From: CAUZIZ01 sp965222655
Lineage (GTDB): Bacteria > Acidobacteriota > UBA6911 > RPQK01 > JAJDTT01
Direction of reading: 5' to 3'
DNA length: 64,000 nucleotides
Assembly (NCBI GenBank): GCA_965222655.1
Contig: CBDCUP010000021.1
Coordinates: 434,001-498,000 of the forward strand
Shown here: one piece after another, positions 1 through 7,306 of the stretch
Position numbering within the stretch: position 1 is the first letter of the stretch
Layout of the letters: each line of letters starts with the position of its first letter
The notes under the pieces: model-generated
What the model was told of the DNA's origin: nothing
Seen by the model: the letters and a program-made list of their open reading frames with translations, nothing else
The model's database searches: none
Program-made: the position numbers and the translations under genes

Positions 1-1
1 C

Positions 2-829
2 GTGGGCTGGGACCTCGTCAAAGAGATCCATAAGGAGCATCTGGGGCAGCGCCTCAAGAAGCGCAAGCTGTCTCAACTGCGCTATCTGGCGATCGATGAG
101 TTCGCTACCCACAGCGGGCACCTCTACATGACGGTGGTGCTGGACCTGGAAAGTGGCCAGATCGTCTCCCTACACGAAGGCAAAGACGCCCAGGCGCTGG
201 TGGCCTGCCTGCGCTACCTCAAAGGCCGCTGCAAGTCCCTGCGCGCCATTGCCATCGACATGTCCGACGCCTACCGCAAGGCCATTCGCCAGGTCTTCGC
301 CGGCAAGGTCGATGTCGTGCACGACCCCTACCACGTCGTCGCACTGGCCAACCAGGCCATTGACCAGACCCGCCGCTCCATGATGCGCAAACTGGAAACG
401 GGCCGCAAACAGCTCCTCAAAGGAACCCGCTTTCTCTTGTTACGAGGGCTGGAAAACCTCAACGAGCGCTCCCTGGAACACCTCATGCAACTCATGGAAA
501 TCAATGAGCCACTCTATCAGGCCTACCTCCTCAAGGAGGAGATCCGCCACTTTTGGAACCTCCCCGACTCAGCGGCCGGCAACGCCTTCCTGGATGCCTG
601 GATCGAGCAGGCTTACAGCATCGGCAACCAGTTCTTCGCCCGGCTCGCCCGCACCCTCCACCGGCATCGCCCCGGACTACTCGACTACTTCAAGCACCGC
701 ATCTCAACCGGCCCCCTCGAAGGACTCAACAACAAGATTAAGGTCCTCAAAAGACGAGCCTATGGCTTCAGAGACATGGACTACTTCAAGCTTAACCTCT
801 ACTTCATCCATGAGGACCTGGCCACTTGA
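2..829 (+). CDS. ISL3-family transposase, 5'-truncated by the window edge
   Basis: This is the C-terminal 275 residues of a DDE transposase that would cut and rejoin the ends of an ISL3-type element. The visible core has the first acidic residue in YLAIDEFATHSG, the second in AIDMSDAYRKA, and the terminal glutamate in STGPLEGLNNKIK followed by RRAYGFRD, an arrangement characteristic of the ISL3 family. The GTG at base 2 is only the first in-frame start visible; the zinc-binding N-terminus typical of the family lies outside the window. The frame is intact to its stop, and an inverted-repeat-like end follows 4 bases later, so this looks like a complete element cut only by the window boundary. 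Confidence 0.88.
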   Translation: MGWDLVKEIHKEHLGQRLKKRKLSQLRYLAIDEFATHSGHLYMTVVLDLESGQIVSLHEGKDAQALVACLRYLKGRCKSLRAIAIDMSDAYRKAIRQVFAGKVDVVHDPYHVVALANQAIDQTRRSMMRKLETGRKQLLKGTRFLLLRGLENLNERSLEHLMQLMEINEPLYQAYLLKEEIRHFWNLPDSAAGNAFLDAWIEQAYSIGNQFFARLARTLHRHRPGLLDYFKHRISTGPLEGLNNKIKVLKRRAYGFRDMDYFKLNLYFIHEDLAT

Positions 830-832
830 CCT

Positions 833-852
833 CCCCATTTACCGGAAGAACC
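833..852. repeat. Right terminal repeat of the ISL3 element
   Basis: Read from the outside inwards the sequence is GGTTCTTCCGGTAAATGGGG, which matches the GG-TCTTC type tip usual for ISL3 elements. It sits just past the transposase stop codon. The left end and the target duplication lie outside the window, so the exact outer base is inferred from family resemblance. Confidence 0.65.
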
Positions 853-1203
853 GTTATTTTTGCGCAGACCCTTAGGGGTGATCAACGTACTCTCGGGTGG
901 AGTACCACGGCGGAGTGGCTCGGCGCCTGCATGGCTTCGGGTGACCGTTGCTCGGGGTGTTATAGAAACTTAAGTATCGTTATATCAATAGCTTAGCGGC
1001 CTAGCGTCGTATACCATGCATTATGTTCACAAAATAGAACGTAATGAAACGGAGGGTGGGAGTCATTTTTGGCACCATTCAGGTTAAGTTCAAGGGCAAG
1101 GGCGAGGGTCGCAGCGTGAACCCTTACACCGGTCCAGCGCCCCGGGGCGAAGCCGGGCCGGAAGTATAGGGTATCCTGATCTCCCAACCCTGAAGGAGAG
1201 GAC
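853..1203. other. Gene-free spacer between ISL3 end and nitrilase gene
   Basis: I see no convincing coding frame here. An antisense frame covers part of it but runs straight through the nitrilase gene and has no family features. The last bases hold the ribosome binding site of the next gene (GAAGGAGAG, 5 bases before the start). Confidence 0.5.
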
Positions 1204-2079
1204 ATGAAGCTTACGATCGCCACCTGCCAGTTTCCGGTGACCTCGGACGTCGAGCGGAACTTTCGCTATATCTCGAGACAGCTGCATGCGGCCCACGAAA
1301 GGGGAGCTGAACTGGTTCATTTTTCCGAGGCCTGTCTGGGAGGTTACGTGGGAGTCGACATCGACTCCTTCGAGAACCATCCCTGGGATCTGCTCCGCGG
1401 GCTCACCCAGGAGATTCTGGATCTGACAAGGAGCTTGAAGCTGTGGGTCATTCTGGGTTCGAATCATCGACTTTCGGGGAAGCACAAGCCTCACAACAGC
1501 CTCTATGTGATCAATCCACAGGGTTCGATTGTGGATCGCTACGACAAGATGTTCTGTACCGGTGACCGAAGCGGTACCAAAGACGATCTGAGCCACTACA
1601 GTCCGGGTTCCAGGCTGGTCGTGTTCAAGGTCAAAGGCATCCGCTGCGGACTTCAGATCTGCCATGATTATCGTTATCCGGAGCTGTATCGAGAATACAA
1701 TCGAAAAGGTGTTCAGCTGGTCCTGCATTCCTACCACAACGGCGGAATGGCTACGGAACACATAAGGGAGTACCAGAATGTCTGGGCGGTGTTGGTCCAG
1801 GCTACAATGCAGGCCTACGCGGGCAGCAACCATCTCTGGATCAGCGTGAACAATACGACCCGCCGGGAGAGCAGCGGCTCCAGTTTTCTGGTTCGCCCCG
1901 ATGGTCTGGTCGCTTCCAGGCTGCCGTTGCACCGGGCCGGGGTCCTGATCAACACAATAGACACCGAAGTAGAGTATTTCGACGCATCCAAGGACTGGCG
2001 CCGCCGGGCTCTTCGCGGCATCTACCATAGTGGCAAGCTGGTTCAAGATCGGCGATCCGCGAACCGGAGGTGTTTTTGA
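1204..2079 (+). CDS. Carbon-nitrogen hydrolase (nitrilase superfamily)
   Basis: This is a 291-residue cytoplasmic amidase of the nitrilase superfamily, which hydrolyses a C-N bond in an amide, nitrile or carbamoyl compound through a thioester on cysteine. The catalytic triad is visible: Glu42 in FSEACLGGY, Lys115 in RYDKMFC and Cys153 in LQICHDYRYPE. The length is usual for the family, there is no signal peptide, and a strong GAAGGAG site precedes the ATG. The substrate cannot be read from sequence. It stands alone, with a perfect hairpin about 100 bases downstream. The neighbouring elements on both sides are mobile or broken, so the operon context gives no further hint. Confidence 0.85.
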   Translation: MKLTIATCQFPVTSDVERNFRYISRQLHAAHERGAELVHFSEACLGGYVGVDIDSFENHPWDLLRGLTQEILDLTRSLKLWVILGSNHRLSGKHKPHNSLYVINPQGSIVDRYDKMFCTGDRSGTKDDLSHYSPGSRLVVFKVKGIRCGLQICHDYRYPELYREYNRKGVQLVLHSYHNGGMATEHIREYQNVWAVLVQATMQAYAGSNHLWISVNNTTRRESSGSSFLVRPDGLVASRLPLHRAGVLINTIDTEVEYFDASKDWRRRALRGIYHSGKLVQDRRSANRRCF

Positions 2080-2183
2080 GGGGTCCTGAGCCAGAGCTCG
2101 ATACCCGGTTCCCACCTGAGTTAGAATAGCGACTAAGGCCAATATCACAGATCAGCGGAACAAACCGAAGTATAGGGAAAAAC

Positions 2184-2207
2184 GGCGGCCGTCTCAGGAC
2201 GGCCGCC
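2184..2207. terminator. Perfect 10-bp hairpin, probable terminator
   Basis: GGCGGCCGTC and GACGGCCGCC form a perfect 10-bp stem around a TCAG loop. It is preceded by a run of five A and followed by only two T, so it could act as a terminator on either strand or be a REP-like palindrome; the weak T-tract keeps confidence moderate. It lies 104 bases after the nitrilase stop. Confidence 0.5.
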
Positions 2208-2245
2208 TTCCGGACATTGCCAGAATCTAGGCTCGGAAGTCTAAT

Positions 2246-2287
2246 ATCGACCCTTAGCTGACGTTCGCGAATATCATGGATGTGAGA
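2246..2287 (-). repeat. Dispersed 42-bp repeat, copy A
   Basis: Read on the minus strand it begins TCTCACATCC, contains TCGCGAACGTCAGCTAAGGG, and matches 62508-62549 on the plus strand with two differences. The two copies are 60 kb apart in opposite orientation and both lie in gene-free DNA. The flanks also look loosely related, so the true repeat may be longer. Confidence 0.7.
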
Positions 2288-2541
2288 CTTTGAGCTAGTG
2301 TCCCAATGACTGCTTCCGGCCTAAAAGCAGCCATCCCGGCTTGGTGAGTATGTGCGACGGTGTCGAGGGCGCGAAGCGACGACGAAGCCATACCCTTCTG
2401 TATTGAAAGATCGGGCCGCTCCAAAGCTCTCGTGACGTTGAACTACCAAGATGTCCATCCGATCTCGGGATGCCTGAACTCTCCAGATTTCTGGGATCCT
2501 CGATCTGAAGTTTCCCCTGGGATGCTCACTGTTGCTCACTA

Positions 2542-2629
2542 CTCCACCACTCCACTACTGCACTACTCCACCACTCCACCACTCCACCACTCCACCACTC
2601 CACCACTCCACTACTGCACTACTCCACTA
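2542..2629. repeat. Octamer tandem repeat, 11 units
   Basis: Eleven head-to-tail 8-bp units lie here: mostly CTCCACCA, with variants CTCCACTA and CTGCACTA arranged in a repeated higher-order pattern. The last unit overlaps the stop codon of the interrupted propeller gene (2627-2629, minus strand), so the array begins exactly at the gene's 3' end. Confidence 0.9.
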
Positions 2630-3354
2630 CTGCTCAGAAAACCAGTAGGAATAGAAGCGAGCTTGGCGGACTCTAAAGCGGAGACTCACCGATTGACCCG
2701 AGAGTCCGGAAATATCCCCACTCTGCCACGAAACCTCGGCTTGTTTCAGATCCCCTTTGAGACGACCCGACACCCCCCTTACCTTTCCTTCGGCATCTAA
2801 CACCTCGACCCTCAGGTCGCCCTCGGGGGCGTCCAGATTGACCCAGAGCTTTCCCGCAGGTAGCGCAAAAGACTTGGTCAGAAGGGTTCCTTCGGTCTCT
2901 CCGGCATCCAGGGAGACGAAGCCGTCGCGTCTGAGAACGGCCAGACAAATGGCTCCCGTATCGGCTTCAAGGCCTGGAATAAGTACATTTCGACCGTCCG
3001 GGTACTTCCCTACATAGGTGAAGGTTCCCCGATACTTGAGCCCCGTGTAGTAGAACCAGAGCTCATCGCCTCGCTCCAGTGGGTAGGAAGGTCCGATGAT
3101 CTGGGTCACGTCGTAGGCCCCGGCACCCGTCGGTGAAGAGCCTATGAAGGCACGGCGATCACCCTGGCGCCTCCAGGTCTTCAGGTCTCGACTCGAGACC
3201 AGCTGTACCAGATGGAAGCCTATCGTATTAGGGTAGTTGGGGACTCGAGCAATCGCGTGATAGAGCGCCGGTGTGCCTATGTACGGCAATAATATACTTG
3301 ACAACTCAAACTAGGAAGGCAACGTCGGGCATACCCCTGATGGGGGGCAGGGAG

Positions 3355-3522
3355 TCAGGTAGGTTTCTTGGCCCGTTTCTTCTGCCGCTGCCGCTTCAGC
3401 CGGACCTCTTCCTTCACTAGCGCAGATTTAGGCACAGTCAGGGCAGTTCGGAACGCACGGTCTAGCCTCTGCCAAGGCGTGTCGCTGGGCTGAAGAGCTA
3501 CGGACTGTTTGTGGTTTGACAA
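3355..3522 (-). CDS. Small basic protein, third passenger gene
   Basis: This 55-residue frame starts at TTG, 6 bases after the stop of the 84-residue gene, and ends KKRAKKPT. The centre reads WQRLDRAFRTALTVPKSAL and the C-terminal third is Lys/Arg-rich, resembling small proteins often seen beside toxin or regulator genes in mobile DNA. I do not recognise a function. The close spacing and shared strand place it in the passenger operon. An in-frame stop lies just upstream of the TTG, so the start is fairly constrained, although ATT codons precede it. Confidence 0.5.
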   Translation of the reverse strand: MSNHKQSVALQPSDTPWQRLDRAFRTALTVPKSALVKEEVRLKRQRQKKRAKKPT

Positions 3523-3528
3523 GATGAT

Positions 3529-3783
3529 CTACTCGGATATTTGGATTGACATTAAGTGGACGTTCGTTTTATTAAACGTATAGTAGATGATCAATGGCGG
3601 GCTGTCAGAAAAATCACGCATCGGGAAAAACCATACATCTGACTGCCCAAGCTGAGTACCGGTCAGTGGGTACCGGCAGAGTGTCCACACAGCATCGAAG
3701 ACAAAGTCATCGGCGCGAATGGCATCCGGTTCAATCTCACGTAGCTCACAGTCAAACCTATGGCCGTGGACCGCTGTCAGCAC
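3529..3783 (-). CDS. Candidate toxin partner of the Panacea-type antitoxin
   Basis: This 84-residue protein begins inside the last codons of the antitoxin gene (26-base overlap in another frame), a coupling typical of toxin-antitoxin pairs. The C-terminus runs SDVWFFPMRDFSDSPPL followed by IIYYTF and LMSIQI, a strand pattern that faintly recalls RelE/ParE-fold toxins, but no catalytic set can be assigned. Panacea antitoxins are known to pair with very diverse toxins, so position is stronger evidence than sequence. It is carried within an IS and travels with the antitoxin. Confidence 0.55.
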   Translation of the reverse strand: MLTAVHGHRFDCELREIEPDAIRADDFVFDAVWTLCRYPLTGTQLGQSDVWFFPMRDFSDSPPLIIYYTFNKTNVHLMSIQISE

Positions 3784-4363
3784 TGATGTCCCCTCCGCTC
3801 AACACGGACTGAGCTAATTCCTGAAGCTGTAGTCCAGCCATGATCTCACCATCATTAGGTTCACGGAACGAAGTCAGTGCAGTTTCATAAGGTATCGTTT
3901 CACCTTCCTCAGCCAACTGCCAACCAATGAAGAGATGCGACCTGTCGCTCATTTCTCTAGCTGTCTTGCCCTTGAAGTGATCGACCAATTCTCTCACGAG
4001 TTCAGATTCCTGCACGCTGAAAACGCTTGTGTCAGGTTGACGAAGAGCTAGCGGACGATACTGATTCCAGCCGTGGAAGGTGTCCTGGCGAACGCCGACA
4101 TCTCGGTCGGGGCCGGGCGGGTTTCCCAGCGACGGAATGACGGGCAACAGCCGTCGTGGGGCTGGTCCATTCTTGAGTTTTTGGTACTCGTGCCCCGTGA
4201 TCGGCTTTCCAAACTTCAAGTAGGCATTGAAATCCGCATAGAACAGAAGCTTGTTCAGCTTGACCTTGCCGAATGTGGCATCGCCCTCCGACAGTGTAGC
4301 CAAGTACAGCACAAGTTCGCGAAGCTTGATGTCGTCCGGCTCGTATTGTTTGGCAGAAGTCAT
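3758..4363 (-). CDS. Panacea (SocA-like, DUF4065) domain antitoxin
   Basis: This 201-residue protein has the N-terminal signature of the Panacea/SocA-like domain: KLRELVLYLATLSEGD, then FGKVKLNKLLFYADFNAYLK, then GHEYQKLKNGPAPRRLLPVI. Proteins of this family act as antitoxins that neutralise a neighbouring toxin. It is the first gene of the passenger operon. Upstream, at 4407-4453, are three copies of an AATTC-GGTAC box that could be its autoregulatory operator. ATG at 4363 is the natural start; a GGGTTGCC stretch precedes it and no strong ribosome site is seen. Confidence 0.82.
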   Translation of the reverse strand: MTSAKQYEPDDIKLRELVLYLATLSEGDATFGKVKLNKLLFYADFNAYLKFGKPITGHEYQKLKNGPAPRRLLPVIPSLGNPPGPDRDVGVRQDTFHGWNQYRPLALRQPDTSVFSVQESELVRELVDHFKGKTAREMSDRSHLFIGWQLAEEGETIPYETALTSFREPNDGEIMAGLQLQELAQSVLSGGDISADSGPRP

Positions 4364-4406
4364 CTTGGCAACCCTCCATTCCTACAGACGAACAAAATGC
4401 GAACAC

Positions 4407-4453
4407 AATTCTGGTACGCTGTAATTCCGGTACGCTTCAAGTGTACCGGAATT
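4407..4453 (-). promoter_or_regulatory. Candidate operator: three AATTCYGGTAC boxes
   Basis: A perfect 11-bp inverted repeat, AATTCCGGTAC at 4423-4433 and GTACCGGAATT at 4443-4453, is preceded by a direct copy AATTCTGGTACGCT at 4407-4420 that matches 4423-4436 with one change. The cluster lies 44-90 bases upstream of the antitoxin start, between it and the transposase stop at 4522. Placement and symmetry suggest an autoregulator site; the binding protein is inferred. Confidence 0.55.
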
Positions 4454-4521
4454 GGCGGGATAAGTCAAGACCACATTTCGGACTAGCGCTTGCGAGGTCT
4501 ACCCCGTGGCCGGTCACGTTT

Positions 4522-5454
4522 TCAGTCCACGACGGCGTTCCCGGTCAGTTGCTTGAACGTTACGCGCTTTCCGAGGATGCCAGCTACCGCGATGCTGAAC
4601 CGCTCGCCGTCTCCTAGCTTTCGGCTGTTGAAACGGTACACTTGCTCGTCAAGATATCGAAACAAGTGGAACGGTTCTACACTCACATAAGTCCCATTGA
4701 TGGAGCGCTTTAGCAGGCTCCAGAAGTTCTCCATGCCGTTCGTGTGGATCTTCCCATCGACGTACTTCTCGGCATGGTCGATCACGCCATGCTCGAACTC
4801 GTTGAGCCCCTCATAGGACTTCAGCGCGTCCGTGTAGAGCGCCGAGCCAGCCTCGACGTGCTTCCGTACTTCCGGTTGAAGAGCGCCCTTCTTGCGGCTT
4901 GGGACGACGGTTGCGCGGACCTTGCCTGCGCGCTCTAGGACTCCCAGCACAGCCGTCTTGTCCTTGCCGCCGGTGCCGGTGATCCTACGCGCTCGCTTGG
5001 CCGCATGCATGTTGCGTGCCTTGCCTCCGATGAACGTCTCATCCGCTTCGACTTCGCCGGATAGCTTCTCAACCGACCCCATCGTCAGCGCTAGGCGAAT
5101 CCTGTGATCCATGAACCATGCCGTCTTTTGGGTCACTCCGATGGCCCGGTGAATCTCGTAGGATGAAACGCCATTCTTGCAGTTCACGACGAGCCACATG
5201 GCGCACAACCACTTGTCGAGGCCAAGCGGGGAGTCCTCGAAGATGGTCCCGGTCTTGACTGTGAATTGCCGCCGGTCATGCCGGGTGCTACACTGCCAGC
5301 GATTGTACTTCTCTTGGAACTTGACTTTCTGGTTTCCGCAACGTGGGCAGGTCACGCCACCGGGCCAGCGACGGACCACGACGTATTCCCGACACCGAAC
5401 AGGATCAGAGAAGTACAGGATGGCGTCTTGGAGTGTTTTCGGTTCGCGTTCCAT
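4522..5454 (-). CDS. IS1595-family transposase
   Basis: This 310-residue transposase has an N-terminal zinc ribbon (CPRCG near residue 38 and a second, weaker half), then an ISXO2-like DDE core: VEADETFIGGKARNMH gives the first Asp, LYTDALKSYEG the second, and NGMENFWSLLKRSINGTYV the catalytic Glu/Asn region. It binds the 23-bp terminal repeats and moves the element. Length and motif order are normal and the frame is intact. The ATG lies 48 bases inside the right end. The passenger operon follows downstream on the same strand but has its own upstream boxes. Confidence 0.92.
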   Translation of the reverse strand: MEREPKTLQDAILYFSDPVRCREYVVVRRWPGGVTCPRCGNQKVKFQEKYNRWQCSTRHDRRQFTVKTGTIFEDSPLGLDKWLCAMWLVVNCKNGVSSYEIHRAIGVTQKTAWFMDHRIRLALTMGSVEKLSGEVEADETFIGGKARNMHAAKRARRITGTGGKDKTAVLGVLERAGKVRATVVPSRKKGALQPEVRKHVEAGSALYTDALKSYEGLNEFEHGVIDHAEKYVDGKIHTNGMENFWSLLKRSINGTYVSVEPFHLFRYLDEQVYRFNSRKLGDGERFSIAVAGILGKRVTFKQLTGNAVVD

Positions 5455-6507
5455 GGTTCAATGATACCCCAAAACGCGTGAGTTGTCAAGTATATTGTTG
5501 CCCTATGTACAGACCCTCGTAGCGAAATACACCCATATGGTAGACGTCCACATTGTAGACTGAAGGGTCGACCTTGTAGATAGGGAGTGGTTTCCAGGTT
5601 CTGGGGTCGGCGAGACGCTCTTCGATATTCTTCCGGCCCAGCTCCTGATCCAGCTCATCGGCGTGGAAGATCAGTTCCGGTTCTGTCCACTGCTCGAAGT
5701 CCTTGCTGGTCGTCAGATAGACAGAACGCCCGTAAGGGCCCTCCTGCTTCACCGTGCCAATGTACAGCTCCCTACTTCGATCCAGGGAAAAGTTCTGCTC
5801 GTCGCTACTACGAATGGGCGGTACGACGCCGACCAGGATGAAGACCCGCTCGGGTAGATCCAGGACTGTCCAACGATAGCCGTCTGGAGAGACGGCAAGT
5901 TGGGTCGGAAAGAAGGATTTGAAGCGACGGGCAGGATCCGCCTCGATCGGATCGTAGAGCACCCGGCCCACCTTCAGGTTCGAGGCGCGTTCCCCTCGGC
6001 TCCAATGAAGCCCATCCTGACTTTCCCACCAGCCCTCCGCCATGTACCGGAAGATCTCCCGATCCGGATCCCAGAAGGGAGCAGTTCGCGTCTGGATTGC
6101 GCCTCCCTTGGTAGGATCTGGACGGATCACCGCTCCTTTCTTGACAGGAGGATGCATCGTTCGAGTGACGTTGTCGATGCTTGCGATGCCGAGATCATCC
6201 AGAAAGAGCTGCCGCTCGCCCTCTGCGACCTCGAAATGATCCTCAGCCTGGAGCAAACCGACGAAGAGGACCGTCATCAGAATCGTGGGTTTCATTCTTC
6301 AATCTCCACAACTTGTGTTAAGAAGGGACAGGCCCCTATTTTGCACGAAAGTCCAGTCCAGTGAACCTGGTCGCCCCTCCCGGACCTGTGACCAGGCTCT
6401 ACTTGATGCTACCGTCGATGGCAAAGGGCGGCTCGAGAGGGAAAACAGACGCAAGGATATTGCAAGCCCACTGAAGAGCTCGACAACCCGACTGACCGCT
6501 TTTAGGC

Positions 6508-6534
6508 GAGGGTGTGTGAAAAGTCCAAAACCTC
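6508..6534 (+). repeat. Solo end of the 10.7-kb MITE-like element
   Basis: These 27 bases, starting GAGGGTGTGTGAAAAGTCC, are the exact complement of 10767-10793, the right end of the MITE-like element at 10655-10793. No partner end is visible nearby, so this is probably the remnant of another copy. Confidence 0.75.
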
Positions 6535-6546
6535 GCACTTTTCACT

Positions 6547-6751
6547 TTTGTCCCGGTTCCCCAGAGCCCTCCGCGGATACCCAACTCTCAGTTCCTGGAG
6601 CTGAAGCCAGGTTCTGGGAGTCGAAGGCACCGTCGCTGATAACTGGCTTCTCCTGCAGCTTCTTCCAGTGGATGCCGTCGGCCGAGACCAGGGCCAGGAG
6701 GGCACCTCCCAGCCGGCGAAGGACATGGTCTTTTTGGAGGTCGGGGCATTT
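6547..6751 (-). pseudogene. Fragment of the exported beta-propeller family (paralogue G)
   Basis: A minus-strand frame here contains VSADGIHWKKLQEKPVISDG followed by AFDSQNLAS. It matches the middle of the 521-residue paralogue at 20109-21674, which reads KSADGIHWSPMTDGPML and GAFDSQNLAFWDP in the same order. The frame runs on to a stop at 6547 without further family motifs, and no N- or C-terminal part is recognisable. It is therefore a relic of another family member just upstream of the interrupted paralogue A, with about 250 bases between. Confidence 0.75.
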
Positions 6752-7306
6752 CTCCTAGTTCCACGCACAGATCACGACTTTCCTCGATTGTCCCGTTTCC
6801 CCATGGCTCTCGGGAGATGCCCGCAGCATAGGGCTTGGAGGCTGAATTCAGGTTCTGGACTTACCGGAACATAGCGGGACAGATTCGGTGTTTCGGTTGG
6901 CCTGACACCCCGGCACCCCCTCGAAGTGGGGAGTGGCAGTGGAAAGAGGGTAGCGGGGATTGGCGCAGACAGAGATCAGCTTCCGAGTCAGAAGCCTCCA
7001 TCTCGAAGCGGCGGCGGATCTTCGGACCTGTCGACGAGACTCTGTCACTCCCGTGATTGCCCTTCCTGACCCAAGGCTCTAGTATTTCCACCATAGGTTC
7101 CCTAGCAGCTCGGAGGCCCTGCCGGCTTCGGCCCAGCGCCTGTAGCCTTCCCCCGGGATGCGTGAGGATGCTCGGTTGAATGGCGCTGATTGCGACTCCG
7201 TCGTTGATCGGCTGGGTGCGCGACCCCGCTGAACCGAGGTTTACACTGGCGAAGGCCATGATTGTGGGGTCCAGCTCGACCGCGGAGGAACCTCCAGAAA
7301 GGGACG
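6752..7306. other. Degenerate non-coding stretch
   Basis: A 152-codon minus-strand frame spans 6861-7319, with stretches such as NLGSAGSRTQPINDGVAIS that look protein-like, but it has no recognisable family, no ribosome site and runs into the start of the kelch-like gene. I treat it as a possible eroded gene rather than a live one. Confidence 0.35.

Larger units (their letters stand above)
2080..2541. other. Intergenic stretch with hairpin and dispersed repeat
   Basis: There is no supported gene. It holds the hairpin at 2184-2207, one copy of a 42-bp dispersed repeat at 2246-2287, and a short palindromic motif (GACTGCTTCCGGCC...AAAAGCAGCC) near 2309-2334 whose degenerate relatives recur at intergenic positions near 9734 and 10842. 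Confidence 0.45.
3285..5502. mobile_element. IS1595-family element with toxin-antitoxin-type passengers
   Basis: The element is 2218 bp long. Its ends are 23-bp inverted repeats, GGCAATAATATACTTGACAA plus CTC at 3285-3307 and its complement at 5480-5502, with one mismatch. It is flanked by the direct repeat CTATGTAC at 3277-3284 and 5503-5510, the 8-bp duplication expected of this family. It encodes a transposase at 4522-5454 and, transcribed the same way, a three-gene passenger operon (4363 down to 3355). Elements of this family with passenger genes are known; the antitoxin-type cargo may help the element persist. Confidence 0.92.
2627..6295 (-). pseudogene. Exported beta-propeller protein, interrupted by IS1595 element (paralogue A)
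   Basis: Two coding pieces, 6295-5503 and 3276-2627, read as one 480-residue protein once the insertion at 3285-5502 and one 8-bp target duplication are removed; the frame continues exactly through YEGLYIG / TPALYHAI. The protein starts with a signal peptide, then has the family motif QLFLDDLGI, repeated short Asp-box-like blade motifs (SPDGYRWTV, SRDLKTWRR), DGFVSLDAG, and a C-terminal beta-sandwich ending in ARFYSYWF. Its relatives in this window resemble five-bladed GH32/43-like propellers; no catalytic residues can be assigned safely. As it stands neither half should make a functional protein. Downstream lies the octamer array; upstream is a fragment of another paralogue. Confidence 0.85.

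Noticed and set aside
1090..2148. Long antisense frame over the nitrilase gene
   Set aside because: It is the shadow of a clear nitrilase frame on the other strand and has no family motifs.
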